34,032 nucleotides of DNA. Source: Candidatus Methanoperedens nitratireducens (GTDB lineage: Archaea > Halobacteriota > Methanosarcinia > Methanosarcinales > Methanoperedenaceae). Under the pieces are notes generated by a model. It was not told the origin of the DNA. It was given only the letters and a program-made list of their open reading frames with translations, and ran no database searches. Below are positions 9,784-19,477 of the stretch, piece after piece. Position 1 is the first letter of the stretch. Each line of letters starts with the position of its first letter. The stretch lies in contig DYGR01000001.1 of the NCBI GenBank assembly GCA_020724545.1, forward strand, positions 1-34,032, given 5' to 3'. The position numbers and the translations under genes are program-made.

Positions 9784-10641
9784 TTATACCCCCATCAGAA
9801 GCCTCAGCGTATTTCGTACTGCAGGTGAGAGCCCAAGCACCAGTATGGCCAGTTTCATCATGTTTATAAGTTTTCTTTCTCTATCATTATCAAATTGGTG
9901 GTCAAGCATATATAATACTGGTATGAACACAAGCAATTTCAGGGGGTACATCACAAGTGAGGGATGATCAACAAAATTTCCTGCCAGATTAATGAAAAAC
10001 GTCGGAACCACATGCTTTTCATAATATCCAAGCCAGTCTATCCCGATAAAGGTAGAAGAGGCATCAAGTAGATGGGTGAACAGGATAGATATATTGAGTT
10101 TATCTGTAAGAAGCGTAAAATTGAGTGTTCTGGATATAAGATAGGCAATATACGTCGAGACTGCGCCTAAAATAAGTATTGCAGCAGCCGGAACTGGATT
10201 CTCTATTTCCCCTGCTGACAGCAGTATTGCAATATTAATTACTGTCCATACTACCCCCATGAGTCCAAAAAACGCATGATAGCTTTTGATTTTTCCTTTT
10301 CTCTCAAGAGTGACCGCAAGCGTAAGCAGGATTACCGTCACTGCAAACATGGAAAAATAGATAATGGGTGTTATAAAGAGGTACCGCAGCGGTGGAGTGA
10401 ATATATTCAGGTCCTCAAGCACACGCAGGGATGAGCCAGCAAGAATATAGGGCGTTACTGCGGCTATGAACCGTGAATCAATCTCAATATCGAGTTTTTC
10501 CAGTAACTTTAAGATGCCAAAAACACTAAGACCCAGTAGTATTGCGTATGTTATCGTATCCACAGGATTATAGGATGCATCATTGACTATGCCGTTTATG
10601 TAATACTTATATATATACTGCCAGACTGTATCTGTTATCAT
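9784..10641 (-). CDS. DUF63-family archaeal membrane protein
   Basis: The 285-aa polytopic membrane protein has seven or eight hydrophobic segments. It fits the archaeal DUF63 family by its YNPVDTITYA N-terminal motif, the SSLRVLED segment and the LLDASSTFIGIDWLGYYEKH block. The biochemical function is unknown. It is the first gene of a two-gene operon with the SpoIIM-like gene. Its start lies only 11 bases from the divergent egsA start, so its TATA box must lie inside the egsA coding region (candidate near 10670-10680, read on the minus strand). Confidence 0.88.
   Translation of the reverse strand: MITDTVWQYIYKYYINGIVNDASYNPVDTITYAILLGLSVFGILKLLEKLDIEIDSRFIAAVTPYILAGSSLRVLEDLNIFTPPLRYLFITPIIYFSMFAVTVILLTLAVTLERKGKIKSYHAFFGLMGVVWTVINIAILLSAGEIENPVPAAAILILGAVSTYIAYLISRTLNFTLLTDKLNISILFTHLLDASSTFIGIDWLGYYEKHVVPTFFINLAGNFVDHPSLVMYPLKLLVFIPVLYMLDHQFDNDRERKLINMMKLAILVLGLSPAVRNTLRLLMGV
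10606..10618 (+). promoter_or_regulatory. egsA TATA box inside the DUF63 gene
   Basis: CTTATATATATAC lies within the 5' coding end of the divergent DUF63 gene, about 35-47 bases before the egsA ATG. It predicts transcription starting near 10638-10640. A reciprocal minus-strand box (near 10670-10680) lies inside egsA, so the two promoters overlap face to face. Confidence 0.55.
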
Positions 10642-10652
10642 GTTGAGACCTT

Positions 10653-11720
10653 ATGAAAGAAAGTAAAGAGAGCTATAAGAATAAGTGGATGCAGCTTCCC
10701 AGGAATGTTGTAGTTGGTCATGATGTAATCAGTGACACAGGTAAGGTATGTAAAGACCTTAAACTTAATGGGAACGCTCTGATAGTTACGGGTGAATCCA
10801 CACTAAAGGCAGCAGGAAAAACGGTAGAGGCCTGCCTGGAAGAGTACGGTTTTAATGTAGATATTGCTGTTGTTAACAGTCCTGCCTATGATGAGGTAAA
10901 GAGAGTTGAAGAACTATCAACCGAGATCAAAGCCTCATTTTTACTGGGTGTGGGAGGCGGAAAATCGATAGATATAGCTAAACTTGCATCCACGTATCTT
11001 GACCTGCCTTTTATAAGCATACCCACAGCAGCATCACACGATGGCATAGTTTCCTCCCGTGCCTCTATACTGAAGGATAACAGAACTGTATCAGAAGCTG
11101 CATCAACCCCTATAGCTGTTATAGCCGACACCGCTATTATAGCCGCAGCACCGTACCGACTTTTAATAGCAGGATGCGGCGATATCATCTCCAATTATAC
11201 CGCAGTGCGGGACTGGGAATTTGCCCACAGGCTGCGTAACGAACCTTTTAGCGAATATGCATCTATTATCTCAAAGATGACAGCAAAAGTACTGATTGAA
11301 TCAGCCCGGATGATCAGACCTGGTATAGAGGAGTCAGCATGGACTGTCATAAAAGCACTTGTAGCAAGCGGGGTTGCGATGAGCATAGCAGGTTCATCCC
11401 GTCCGGCAAGCGGATCTGAGCACAAGTTCAGTCATGCACTGGATGAGATCGCTCCTCAACCTGCCCTGCATGGAGAGCAGTGTGGCGTGGGGACTATAAT
11501 GATGATGTACCTGCATGGCGGCAACTGGCAGGAGATCCGTGATTCCCTCATAACAATCGGTGCTCCCACCTGTGCTGTTGAACTGGGGATAGGGGAAGAA
11601 TATATTATTCAGGCACTCCTTAATGCTCATGAAATCCGTCCTGAGAGATATACCATACTCGGGACAGGATTGACCCGCGAGGCAGCAGAGAAGGTTGCAA
11701 GGATTACAAAAGTGATTTGA
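10653..11720 (+). CDS. egsA: sn-glycerol-1-phosphate dehydrogenase
   Basis: EgsA reduces dihydroxyacetone phosphate to sn-glycerol-1-phosphate with NAD(P)H, the step that sets the stereochemistry of archaeal ether lipids. The 355-aa product has the nucleotide-binding GVGGGKSID motif (99-107) and [10 protein letters not shown] (125-134). The probable zinc ligands are D177 (GCGD), H257 (SEHKFSH) and H273 (LHGEQCG). All catalytic features are present. It is followed, after a short gap, by the UPF0179 gene and hisD on the same strand. The DUF63 partner on the other side could be a membrane protein linked to lipid metabolism, but that is only an inference from position. Confidence 0.97.
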   Translation: MKESKESYKNKWMQLPRNVVVGHDVISDTGKVCKDLKLNGNALIVTGESTLKAAGKTVEACLEEYGFNVDIAVVNSPAYDEVKRVEELSTEIKASFLLGVGGGKSIDIAKLASTYLDLPFISIPTAASHDGIVSSRASILKDNRTVSEAASTPIAVIADTAIIAAAPYRLLIAGCGDIISNYTAVRDWEFAHRLRNEPFSEYASIISKMTAKVLIESARMIRPGIEESAWTVIKALVASGVAMSIAGSSRPASGSEHKFSHALDEIAPQPALHGEQCGVGTIMMMYLHGGNWQEIRDSLITIGAPTCAVELGIGEEYIIQALLNAHEIRPERYTILGTGLTREAAEKVARITKVI

Positions 11721-11754
11721 TGATTATAATTAAAAATAAGATCAGGTGAATTGT

Positions 11755-12216
11755 ATGGAAGAATCGGATACAATAATAACATTAATAGGAACAAAACTGG
11801 CGAAAATCGGAAACGAGTTCATCTTTAGAGGTACTGCAAAGGACTGCGAGCCATGCAAACTTAATAAAACGTGTCTTGGGTTGAATATCGGAAGCAAGTA
11901 CAGGATAAACAGCATTCGAAACGGAGGGAAACTTGAGTGCTTTATACACGACTGCGGTGTTTGTGCCGTGGAAGTCATCGAAACTCCAATTAGAATGAGC
12001 ATTGAAGCCAGAAAAGCCATTAGAGGTTCAAAAATAGAATATGAACCTGTGGCATGCAATTATTCAAGTTGTGAGAATTATGGTATATGCCATCCCTCTG
12101 GACTTATACGGGGTGATAAATTTACTATTGTAGAAATGGCGGGTGAGATGCCGGGGCACTGCAGGAGGGGTTATTCACTAAAAGTGGCTGAAGTAAAAAG
12201 AAGTGAGAAAAGTTGA
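11755..12216 (+). CDS. UPF0179 family cysteine-rich protein
   Basis: The 153-aa product belongs to the archaeal UPF0179 family. The N-terminus has the [15 protein letters not shown] block. Cysteines are then arranged as [10 protein letters not shown], a CFIHDCGVC group, [12 protein letters not shown] and a final GHCRRGY, suggesting metal or Fe-S binding. No activity is established for the family. I chose the ATG at 11755 over the in-frame GTG at 11746 because an AGGTGA ribosome binding site (11745-11750) lies five bases before it. The stop codon overlaps the TTG start of hisD by four bases (TTGA), so translation is coupled. Confidence 0.88.
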   Translation: MEESDTIITLIGTKLAKIGNEFIFRGTAKDCEPCKLNKTCLGLNIGSKYRINSIRNGGKLECFIHDCGVCAVEVIETPIRMSIEARKAIRGSKIEYEPVACNYSSCENYGICHPSGLIRGDKFTIVEMAGEMPGHCRRGYSLKVAEVKRSEKS

Positions 12217-13475
12217 TATTAATCAAGCCTATCTCTCAACTTTCAGAAGATGAAACTGCAAGGCTCTTGAACCGCAGTACAGGGCTACAGGATGTAATCG
12301 GGCCTGTGAGTTCAATACTAAAGGATGTTAAGAGGAACGGGGATGCCGCGCTCAGGGAATTCACACTGCGGTTTGATAGGGCGTATATAGACAAAATCGA
12401 GGTTCCCGGTGCTGATATCGATGCTGCCATGCTCTCTGTTGATAAAAAACTCCTTTTTCACCTGAATAAGGCAGCCTCAAACATCCGTGCGTTCCATGAG
12501 GCAGGGGTCTCAAAAGACTGGATAAGGGAGTTTGCGCCAGGGATATGGCTCGGCCAGCGCATTACCTCTCTTGGGACAGCAGGCGCATATGTGCCGGGCG
12601 GAAGGGCTTCGTACCCGAGCACAGCCCTGATGACAGTGATACCTGCTAAAGTTGCAGGTGTAAAAGATGTAATCGTATGCACCCCGCCAGGGCCTGATGG
12701 AACTGTCAATCCTCTGACGCTTGCTGCAGCACATATTGCGGGTGCTGACCGGGTATTCAGTGTGGGCGGCGTGCAGGCGATAGCAGCCATGGCGTACGGG
12801 ACCGAGACCGTACCTCAGGTGGATAAGATCGTGGGACCGGGCAATGTATATGTTACCGCTGCAAAGATGGTCTGTGGCACAGCTATCGATTTCCCGGCCG
12901 GTCCGAGCGAAGTCCTGATAATAGCAGATCAATCCACAAGAGCTGATTTTATTGCATCCGATATGATAGCCCAGGCAGAGCATGACCCGAACGCTGTATC
13001 CGTACTTGCGACGCCATCAGGGGAACTTGCAAAGAAGGTTAAACAGGAGATAGACACGCGCTTAGAGAACGAAGTGAGAATGGACATCATCCGAAGATCA
13101 CTGGAAAATGCCGCCATACTCACAGGTACGCTTGATGAGTGCATTGAGTTCTCAAATAAGTTCGCGCCAGAGCATCTTGAAATAATGGTGGAGCAGGATA
13201 TCCTCGGCAGGATAAAGCATGCAGGATCTATATTTATTGGCTCGTACGCGCCTGTATCCGCAGGGGATTATGCCTCCGGCACAAACCATGTGCTTCCTAC
13301 AGCCGGGTATGCGCGTATGTTCTCAGGTCTGAATACTGATCATTTCGTGACGAAGTCGAGCGTGCAGATAATCGAGAAAAAGGGGCTTGAGAGTATAAGT
13401 GAGGCGATCATCGGACTGGCTGAGGCGGAGGGGCTTTCTGCTCATGCGAATGCTGTGAGGGTTAGAAAAAAATGA
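12213..13475 (+). CDS. hisD: Histidinol dehydrogenase
   Basis: HisD performs the last two oxidations of histidine synthesis, turning L-histidinol into L-histidine with 2 NAD+ in a zinc-dependent reaction. The 420-aa protein is full length. It has the [10 protein letters not shown] motif, [13 protein letters not shown], the family signature [12 protein letters not shown], and the zinc/catalytic region [17 protein letters not shown] and SGTNHVLPT, all with intact His residues. It starts at a TTG whose last bases overlap the stop of the UPF0179 gene. The rest of the histidine pathway is not in this window; hisD is scattered, as often in archaea. Confidence 0.97.
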   Translation: MILIKPISQLSEDETARLLNRSTGLQDVIGPVSSILKDVKRNGDAALREFTLRFDRAYIDKIEVPGADIDAAMLSVDKKLLFHLNKAASNIRAFHEAGVSKDWIREFAPGIWLGQRITSLGTAGAYVPGGRASYPSTALMTVIPAKVAGVKDVIVCTPPGPDGTVNPLTLAAAHIAGADRVFSVGGVQAIAAMAYGTETVPQVDKIVGPGNVYVTAAKMVCGTAIDFPAGPSEVLIIADQSTRADFIASDMIAQAEHDPNAVSVLATPSGELAKKVKQEIDTRLENEVRMDIIRRSLENAAILTGTLDECIEFSNKFAPEHLEIMVEQDILGRIKHAGSIFIGSYAPVSAGDYASGTNHVLPTAGYARMFSGLNTDHFVTKSSVQIIEKKGLESISEAIIGLAEAEGLSAHANAVRVRKK

Positions 13476-13555
13476 TACACAACACATTTCTTGTATACAC
13501 TTCATTGTTCAGGAAATTTCTATAAAAACGAAAAACACAGAATATAAGAAAGAAG

Positions 13556-13720
13556 TTAAATGGATAATTTCTTAAACATATCTTTGCTACAAACACCGCA
13601 CGAAGGACATACCCAATCATCTGGCAGATCTTCAAGAGCAGTCCCGGGTTTTATCTGCGGAGGGTCCCCTACCTCAGTATCGTATATATAATTACAAACT
13701 GTACATAGATATTTTGCCAT
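13556..13720 (-). CDS. Rubredoxin, 54 aa
   Basis: This small one-electron carrier binds a single iron by four cysteines. The protein begins [14 protein letters not shown] and carries the typical [10 protein letters not shown] and [12 protein letters not shown] segments. The iron ligands are the CxxC near the N-terminus and the CPSC near the C-terminus. A fifth cysteine follows the second pair (CGVCSKDMF), where most rubredoxins have CGVSKDMF or CGVGKDEF. A strong ribosome binding site (GGGAGAGGTGA on the minus strand) lies just before the ATG, and an AT-rich TATA-like stretch (13748-13760) further upstream. It stands alone, close to the end of the large redox operon, and could serve oxygen or peroxide detoxification or another redox partner not seen here. 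Confidence 0.93.
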   Translation of the reverse strand: MAKYLCTVCNYIYDTEVGDPPQIKPGTALEDLPDDWVCPSCGVCSKDMFKKLSI

Positions 13721-13800
13721 TTCTTCACCTCTCCCTATAGCTAATTATTTTTAATAAATCAAAAAGCTATCGTATTTACTGTTTTAATCATACTGATCTT

Positions 13801-13994
13801 GAGCAAGAACGTTCTATTAGATTGAAAAAAATAGCGATAGCTGAAGAAAAAGTGCCAGGCTTCGTGATGGTAAATGCTTGATTTTTACTACAGATTTTGA
13901 AAAGCCTGCTCCAGAGGTAATTTCACAGTACTTTGGAAAAGATGATATTGAAAAGATTTTTAATTGTTTCAAAAGCTGGCTTGAAATTCTTAGG
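13801..13994 (+). pseudogene. Degenerate transposase fragment
   Basis: Frame-broken remains of a DDE-type transposase C-terminal region. One frame (from 13801) encodes a fragment ending in RLKKIAIAEEKVPG. After a shift, the frame from 13857 reads RLRDGKCLIFTTDFEKPAPE, then an ISQYFGKDDIEKIFNCFK stretch. This resembles the GK-(I/L)FTT and YxxKDxIEKxF(R)xxK motifs of IS4/IS1634-type transposases. A stop codon at 13995 ends it. There is no start, no upstream half and no visible terminal repeat. The family assignment is by motif memory and is tentative. Confidence 0.5.
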
Positions 13995-14092
13995 TGATGA
14001 CAAATTGAGAATTATCGCAATTGAAGTTGCAGAGAAGGTAAAGGCTAATGCGACGATAGATTGGACAATTCGGGAAAGTGCAAGGATCAATG
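13981..14092 (+). pseudogene. Remnant of type I restriction subunit HsdR C-terminus
   Basis: In the frame of 13981 the sequence encodes LKFLGDDKLRIIAIEVAEKV followed by KANATIDWTIRESARI. This closely resembles the C-terminal DUF3387-type region of HsdR motor subunits (LGDDKLRxIAxELVxxVRxNxTIDWxxRESVRA). It breaks off where HsdR would continue with a KLR...VKRxLxxYGYPP tail. The region runs into the 3' end of the gene at 14087. It is joined to a transposase remnant in another frame, a sign of repeated insertion and deletion at this spot. Confidence 0.6.
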
Positions 14093-14434
14093 CCCACCCG
14101 CATCCACCGCTGCCGCATACCTCTCTGTGATCAGCGCGCGCTTGAGCTTGAAGAGCACCTTTTGCTTATCAAAACTATATTGCTCCGCCAGTTTTTTGAT
14201 AAGCCGTTTCTTTGAAGCACCTTTAAGGTTCATCTCTGTCATGATGCCGTCCACGAATTCCCTGCCCGGGTCTGACTCTTTTTTAGCTTCTGCCCTGGTT
14301 TCTGCTTTCGGCTTCTCTGGTTTTTGCTTCTCTGGTTTTTTTTCCTCAACCTTTGGCGCTTCTGGTTTTTCCTCGGCCTTCTTTTCCCCAGCCTTTGTTT
14401 TAGCTGCTTTCTTAACTGCTTTCTCATCTGCCAT
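14087..14434 (-). CDS. Lys/Glu/Ala-rich protein at the end of the hdr operon
   Basis: I do not recognise the family. The 115-aa product has a low-complexity N-terminal half of Lys, Glu, Ala and Pro (about residues 1-58), probably disordered. A helical C-terminal domain of about 55 residues follows (DPGREFVDGIMTEMNLKG, then a basic SKKRLIKKLAEQ helix). I chose the ATG at 14432-14434 because a GAGGTGATGG ribosome binding site stands just before it; a longer in-frame TTG-type start at 14455 would overlap the fdhA-like gene. It is the last gene of the ten-gene redox operon, four bases after the fdhA-like stop codon. Its composition is unlike its neighbours. A role as a scaffold, tether or assembly factor of the complex is only a guess. 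Confidence 0.75.
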   Translation of the reverse strand: MADEKAVKKAAKTKAGEKKAEEKPEAPKVEEKKPEKQKPEKPKAETRAEAKKESDPGREFVDGIMTEMNLKGASKKRLIKKLAEQYSFDKQKVLFKLKRALITERYAAAVDAGGH

Positions 14435-14438
14435 ACCA

Positions 14439-15863
14439 TCACCTCGATACTTCAACTGGCGTGATTGTTCCTTTCTCTATGCCAAGCCTCTTGCATGTGA
14501 GCAATACATTGTCCTGCACAGGTGCGACCTTGAACTTCTTTTCAATCAGGCTGCCGTTGTATTTGACCTTAACAGTCCCGCCTTTCAGGAGCTTAAGCGC
14601 CCTGACCATGTTCAGGCTCAGCTCAACAAAATCATTATCATCTGCCAGACCAGACCACATGAATGGGTTGTACACACTGGTAAGCAGAGTCTTTGCATCC
14701 TGGGGCTTTGCTGTCGCATGGGGTGCAGCGTAGGTAGGTCTCTTGTATGCTGGAACCACGAACTCATCAACTGCGGTAATGCCGAGTGTCTTTTTCACGG
14801 ATTCATGCAGGGAATCAAAATCGAACTTTGTGCCTGCTATGTTGCCAAGAGCCTCAAGCCCGCCTGTCCCTGTGCCGCCAGGGGCCTGCGCCCTGCCTTC
14901 GTTATTGATAAGCGTGCCTCTCTTCTTATAGAGTGGTTCGTGTGCTATCACAATGTGTGCTTTCTTCGTAATAGCGCCTGCCTGGCCTGTCTGGACTATC
15001 AGGTTTGTGAGTTTTCCTATTGCTTCAGGCATTAGCTCAAGGATATCGGATTCAAGGCAGAACAATGTCTTTATTGCTCCTTTATTGATATCCTCAATTA
15101 GTTGTATAATCGACTTTTGTTTTGCTTCCTTAGATAGGATATATGCGCCTGTCGAATTTGCAAAAGGCTTGAGGAATGTTATCTTTGCACCTGCATTCTT
15201 TGCAAGAGCAAGCAGGCTCTTCATCTGCTCTGTATCCGACAGTGGATGGAAATCAGCGATAAGAAGTGAATCCCCTGTAAGCTGCAGCTTTGAAGTATCA
15301 GCAGGCCTGAGATTCTCATCAGCCAGAGGCATATCCTTCCACCAGATAGATGTTATCTTTGCACCTTTCTTTTTGGCCAGGAGGAGCCGCCTTACGATCA
15401 GAGGGTACTGCTCATAAGGATCAATGAAGAGCACGATATGCTTTGCAGCCTCTATTTCGCTGTAAGGTATTCCCACACTCAGGATCTGGTGCACATCCTC
15501 AGGCAGGGCCTCAAGCTCAACCCCTGTGTATAATGAGCCAGATGACTCTGCAAGCTTCTGGAATGCAAGATGCTCCTCGCATGTGGTATTGCCCAGGGAC
15601 AGGAAGGCGACAGAACCTTTTGTGCTGGATATTCTCTCAGCCGCCTCTTTTGCAGCCTCTTCAAGCGTTGTCTCTTTGCCGTCAACCATTGACCTAGCAG
15701 ATGTATAAAAGCGCGGAAGACTCATCCCGAACCTGCACAGTTTTCCTGCGTTGGCAGGAGAGGATTTCCTGAAATCCACTTCAAGTTCTCCGTTCTCGCG
15801 GATATAGAGACCGCAGCCGAAATTACATCCAGGGCAGATTGTTGAATAGATATTATCAATCAT
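14439..15863 (-). CDS. Short FdhA/NuoG-like molybdopterin oxidoreductase family protein
   Basis: The 474-aa protein starts with the [4Fe-4S] motif of molybdopterin oxidoreductases: C10, C13, C17 and C43 (CPGCNFGC, then GKLCRFG). It continues with the alpha/beta fold shared by FdhA, FwdB and NuoG (for example SVAFLSLGNTTCEEH and an EPLYKKRGTLINNEGRAQ block typical of the cofactor region). It is much shorter than F420-linked FdhA proteins (usually near 680 aa). I find no Cys or Sec at the place where FdhA carries its Mo/W ligand, after the LAFQKLAESSGSLYTG segment. It follows fdhB by four bases, as fdhA and fdhB are normally paired. It may be an FdhA paralogue that transfers electrons, or acts on an unknown substrate, rather than a true formate dehydrogenase. 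Confidence 0.85.
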   Translation of the reverse strand: MIDNIYSTICPGCNFGCGLYIRENGELEVDFRKSSPANAGKLCRFGMSLPRFYTSARSMVDGKETTLEEAAKEAAERISSTKGSVAFLSLGNTTCEEHLAFQKLAESSGSLYTGVELEALPEDVHQILSVGIPYSEIEAAKHIVLFIDPYEQYPLIVRRLLLAKKKGAKITSIWWKDMPLADENLRPADTSKLQLTGDSLLIADFHPLSDTEQMKSLLALAKNAGAKITFLKPFANSTGAYILSKEAKQKSIIQLIEDINKGAIKTLFCLESDILELMPEAIGKLTNLIVQTGQAGAITKKAHIVIAHEPLYKKRGTLINNEGRAQAPGGTGTGGLEALGNIAGTKFDFDSLHESVKKTLGITAVDEFVVPAYKRPTYAAPHATAKPQDAKTLLTSVYNPFMWSGLADDNDFVELSLNMVRALKLLKGGTVKVKYNGSLIEKKFKVAPVQDNVLLTCKRLGIEKGTITPVEVSR

Positions 15864-15867
15864 TAGT

Positions 15868-17031
15868 TCACACTCCCAGATTCTCTAACTTCACCTCGAA
15901 ATACGGCGGTCTTCGTAAATCCATTCCAGGCTCGTATTTTAGCTCCTCCTGCACAGGGTTAGCAAATCGCCTGTACAGCATTGTGAGCGGGATATCCACA
16001 GGGCACACATCAGTGCACTGGCCGCATCCGATACACGAGTCTGCAAGATGCAAAAAGCGTACCAGGTGATACATTGACATCTTATAAGCATCACCACGAT
16101 AGTGGAATTCGGTGCATTTCGAGACATCACCGCATGAGCATGTGGGGCATACTGTCTTGCATGCGCCGCAGTCTATGCAGTTCTCAAGCTCTTTCCTGAA
16201 ATACTCAAGCCTGTTATCCACAGGGACGAACACTTTTTCCTTCCATTTCCTGGATAATCCTTCCATTGCGCCTTTTATCTTGGTGCGCGCTGCAACTCCC
16301 TTCTCATCGGGCTTCTGGATCTGGACATACCCTGCATCAATGGCATTTTGCAAAAGCTCTGCCCCTTTCTCTGAATTTATCTCTACGAATGTGGCTTTTC
16401 CAGCAAGTTCTCCTGTTACGCCCCAGTTGCCGCATGCCAGATCAGCGTTATTCGGTATCTTTATCGTGCAGTACCTGCAGCTCTCACGCCTTCCATATCC
16501 TTTCTCTTCAAGCTCATCAATGGTTATGGCATGTTCCTTTCCGTCCTTTGTCTCGAAGATGAGTTTTCCCTTCTCGATCTCCTCGCCGTGAACATCTTCT
16601 GGCCTGATCTTATACATGACCTCAAGCATCTCACGAGTTACGGCAGGATGCATCGATCCGCCGCAGTTCAGGCCGATTATGAAGGTGTTGTCAAGCTTTA
16701 TTGTATTGCGTTTGCCCTGCTCGATGATGCCACGCACATCGCATCCTTTGGCTGGAAGCGCCACCTTCAGGTTCTTATTTGCGATGAGTTTTGCAAAGTT
16801 GCTCGGAACCGAGTGCAGCGAGCCTGCTGAATTCAGGACCTCGTTCACATCAGATGTTATTACAGGAACAGCCTCAAATTCGTTAATTTTCTTCAACACA
16901 ACGACGGAATCAACCAGTTTCTTATCAAGCGCTGCCGCAAGCACCGATGTCACAAGCCCGCCTGAGCCTCCGCGTTTCCTGATATCCTCTTTCGTGGACC
17001 AGCCCAGGAACATCTCGCCTTTTTGCATCAC
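15868..17031 (-). CDS. fdhB: F420-dependent FdhB/FrhB-family iron-sulfur flavoprotein
   Basis: FdhB/FrhB proteins bind FAD and exchange hydride with coenzyme F420. The 387-aa product has the N-terminal [10 protein letters not shown] motif, the central CRYC...[10 protein letters not shown] block of the FrhB core, and two C-terminal [4Fe-4S] ferredoxin clusters (C285, C288, C291, C295 and C333, C336, C339, C343). The extra ferredoxin domain is typical of FdhB rather than FrhB. Its start overlaps the mvhD stop codon by four bases, and the fdhA-like gene follows. In this operon it is the likely entry or exit point for F420H2 electrons to the Hdr core. Reaction direction cannot be read from sequence. 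Confidence 0.93.
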   Translation of the reverse strand: MMQKGEMFLGWSTKEDIRKRGGSGGLVTSVLAAALDKKLVDSVVVLKKINEFEAVPVITSDVNEVLNSAGSLHSVPSNFAKLIANKNLKVALPAKGCDVRGIIEQGKRNTIKLDNTFIIGLNCGGSMHPAVTREMLEVMYKIRPEDVHGEEIEKGKLIFETKDGKEHAITIDELEEKGYGRRESCRYCTIKIPNNADLACGNWGVTGELAGKATFVEINSEKGAELLQNAIDAGYVQIQKPDEKGVAARTKIKGAMEGLSRKWKEKVFVPVDNRLEYFRKELENCIDCGACKTVCPTCSCGDVSKCTEFHYRGDAYKMSMYHLVRFLHLADSCIGCGQCTDVCPVDIPLTMLYRRFANPVQEELKYEPGMDLRRPPYFEVKLENLGV

Positions 17032-17456
17032 GACACCCCCTCAGGCTTAAGAGGGCTTGGCCCCAGCTTTTTTATCTGCTCTGTGACATCGCGGATGAAA
17101 CTGGCAAACTTCTCACCCTCGCTTGCCGAGATCCAGTTAAGCTGCAGTCTCTCTTTCTCGATCCCAAGCTCGCGCACAACACTTTCAAGGAACTTGTATT
17201 TTATTTTTGTTTTATCGTTACCGTTGACGTAATGGCAATCCCCTATGTGGCAGCCTGTGACCAGGACTGCATCAGCGCCCTCAAGAAATGCATTGAACAC
17301 ATGCAGTGGGTCAATCCTTCCCGAGCACATGACGCGTATGATCCTTGTTGATGGCGGCTGCTGGAACCTTCCCATGCCCGCGCTGTCCGCCCCGCCGTAG
17401 GAGCACCAGTTGCAGCAGAACGCAACTATTTTTGGCTCCCATGCTTCTGCGCTCAT
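17028..17456 (-). CDS. mvhD: MvhD-like electron-transfer subunit (copy downstream of the single HdrA)
   Basis: MvhD carries a [2Fe-2S] cluster and links a hydrogenase or formate dehydrogenase to HdrA. The 142-aa product has the family cysteines in [10 protein letters not shown] (14, 15, 18), MCSGR (44) and GCHIGDCHY (69, 74). It overlaps both neighbours by four bases, with HdrA before it and FdhB after it. It most likely hands electrons between FdhB and HdrA, in place of the missing MvhAG hydrogenase. Confidence 0.95.
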   Translation of the reverse strand: MSAEAWEPKIVAFCCNWCSYGGADSAGMGRFQQPPSTRIIRVMCSGRIDPLHVFNAFLEGADAVLVTGCHIGDCHYVNGNDKTKIKYKFLESVVRELGIEKERLQLNWISASEGEKFASFIRDVTEQIKKLGPSPLKPEGVS

Positions 17457-19477
17457 ACCGCCGCCTCCTGGAACCTGAACACGTTCTTTACCTGTGCCAG
17501 GATCTGGTCATTCTTAAAATGGCTCTGCTCAAGTGCGCCTGTCGGGCAGGCTGTGACGCATGTACCGCATCCTTTACACAGCGCTTTCATCACATCTGCC
17601 TTGCCTGCCTCTTCATCCATCTTTATAGCCTGGAACGGACACATGGGAATGCACACACCGCATCCAGCGCAGACATCAGGATCCACGACGGCGGTTATGC
17701 CTTCTGTTATGGCTTTTCTGTTCTTGAGAAGAATTGTGGCTCTGCCTGCACATGCGCTTCCCTGTGAGACAGCATAGGGAATATCCTTCGGACCTGAGGC
17801 AACGCCAGCAAGGTATACGCCGTCGATGGTGGTATCCACAGGCCTGAGTTTTGGATGCGCTTCCATCAGGAAGCCGTCTGCTGCTTTTGATAACTTCAGG
17901 AGCTGCTGGAGTTTGTGTATTCCATCATGCGGGACAACGCCCGTGCTCAGTACAAGAAGATCGAACTCAAGGTTCCGTATCTCATTTGCGAGTGTATCCT
18001 CCACCCGAACCATGATATTCTTATTCTCAGGGTTCTCATTTACTTCAACAGGCCGCCCGCGCAGGAACTTCACGCCCAGGTTGCGCGCCCTGTTATATGA
18101 TTCCTCATATGATCTGAAAGGTGTTCTGATATCGATATACATGATAGTATGGTCTGTCTCAGGCCGCTTCTCCTTAAGCAGTTGCGCATTCTTTATTGTG
18201 TACATGCAGCACACACCCGAGCAGTAGATATTGGTATTCTTATCACGCGACCCCACACAGTTCACAAACCCTACTCTTATTGGCTCTTTGCAGTCTGAAG
18301 GTCGGATGACATGCCCGCCTGTTGGTCCTGCTGCATTGAGGAGACGCTCAAACTCCATGGCAGTGATCACGTTATCGTATAACCCGTACCCGAAATCGTG
18401 TCCTGGCTCAGGGTCATAGGTCTTGAAACCCACAGCCCCGATAATGATGCCAACGTTCAGATCAGTATACGTTGTCTGCATATCATAATCAATAGCCTTG
18501 CTCTCGCACGCCTTTGCGCATGCCTTGCAGTTGATGCAGTTCTCCTTATCAAGCACAGCGCGAAGCGGCACAGCCTGCGGGAAAGGGACATATATGGCTT
18601 TTCGTGTTCCGAACCCCTCGTTAAAATCATAGGGCACTTCAACAGGGCAGACCTCGCTGCATTTGGCACAGCCAGTACATTTGCTGGTATCAAGGTACCT
18701 GGACCTGTGCTCGATCTTCACGTTGAAATTCCCAACATACCCGTCCACTTCCTTTACTTCAGAGTAGCTCATTATCGTGATATTCTTGTTCCTTACCACT
18801 TCCACCATCTTTGGCCCGAGTATGCATATGGAGCAGTCATTCGTGGGGAAGACCTTATCAAACCTTGCCATCCTGCCGCCAATTGAGGGCTCTTTCTCAA
18901 TAAGGTACACTTTAAAACCCATATCTGCCAGATCAAGTGATGCCTGCATACCTGCAACGCCGCCGCCCACCACAAGCGCTGTATCAGTCACAGGCACTTC
19001 GCTTGCCTCAAGCGGCTCAAGTAATTTTGAGCGCTCAACACCCATGCGTACCAGGTCTTTTGATTTCTCCGTGGCCTTCTCCTTCTCCCACATATGTATC
19101 CATGAGCAGTGATCCCTTATATTCACAAATTCAAGGAAGTACTGGTTAAGACCCATCTGCTCTATACATGCCCGGAATGTGGGCTCATGTGTCTTTGGAG
19201 AGCATGCGGCTACAACAACGCGGTTGAGGTTATGTTCTTTGATCTTCTGCTGTATATCGGCCTGGCCTGAGTCAGAGCATGTGAACTTATTGACAGAGGT
19301 GACCTTTACGCCAGGCAGTGTTGCGATATAATCCGCCACTGCATGTGTATTCACAACACCTCCTATATTCACTCCACATTCACATACGAAAACGCCTACC
19401 CGCTTCTGATCCTGATTACCCTTATCCTGACTATTCTTCGATTCAACAGGTACATCTGTACCTTTAGTATCACTCAT
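17453..19477 (-). CDS. hdrA: HdrA, FAD and iron-sulfur subunit (single-unit form)
   Basis: HdrA contains the bifurcating flavin of heterodisulfide reductase. The 674-aa protein has, in order: a low-complexity N-terminus (1-26), the N-terminal domain with VCECG (31-35) and FTCSDSG, the FAD-binding GGGVAG (171-176), the conserved PTNDCSIC (211-218), an inserted ferredoxin with two [4Fe-4S] motifs (C267-C277 and C314-C324), the CVGSR...CSGVCC block, and a C-terminal ferredoxin (603-614 and 634-645). This is the full HdrA layout. It lies between two mvhD genes, overlapping the upstream one by eight bases and the downstream one by four. Together with the fused HdrA upstream, the operon encodes three HdrA-like units. 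Confidence 0.97.
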   Translation of the reverse strand: MSDTKGTDVPVESKNSQDKGNQDQKRVGVFVCECGVNIGGVVNTHAVADYIATLPGVKVTSVNKFTCSDSGQADIQQKIKEHNLNRVVVAACSPKTHEPTFRACIEQMGLNQYFLEFVNIRDHCSWIHMWEKEKATEKSKDLVRMGVERSKLLEPLEASEVPVTDTALVVGGGVAGMQASLDLADMGFKVYLIEKEPSIGGRMARFDKVFPTNDCSICILGPKMVEVVRNKNITIMSYSEVKEVDGYVGNFNVKIEHRSRYLDTSKCTGCAKCSEVCPVEVPYDFNEGFGTRKAIYVPFPQAVPLRAVLDKENCINCKACAKACESKAIDYDMQTTYTDLNVGIIIGAVGFKTYDPEPGHDFGYGLYDNVITAMEFERLLNAAGPTGGHVIRPSDCKEPIRVGFVNCVGSRDKNTNIYCSGVCCMYTIKNAQLLKEKRPETDHTIMYIDIRTPFRSYEESYNRARNLGVKFLRGRPVEVNENPENKNIMVRVEDTLANEIRNLEFDLLVLSTGVVPHDGIHKLQQLLKLSKAADGFLMEAHPKLRPVDTTIDGVYLAGVASGPKDIPYAVSQGSACAGRATILLKNRKAITEGITAVVDPDVCAGCGVCIPMCPFQAIKMDEEAGKADVMKALCKGCGTCVTACPTGALEQSHFKNDQILAQVKNVFRFQEAAV

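Noticed and set aside
14061..15035. Long plus-strand open frame opposite the fdhA-like gene
   Set aside because: It is the antisense shadow of the K/E/A-rich and FdhA-like genes, which have cluster motifs, ribosome binding sites and operon spacing; the plus-strand product has no domain.
14439..15863. Selenocysteine readthrough in the fdhA-like gene
   Set aside because: The frame has no in-frame UGA at the expected ligand position and the operon needs none.
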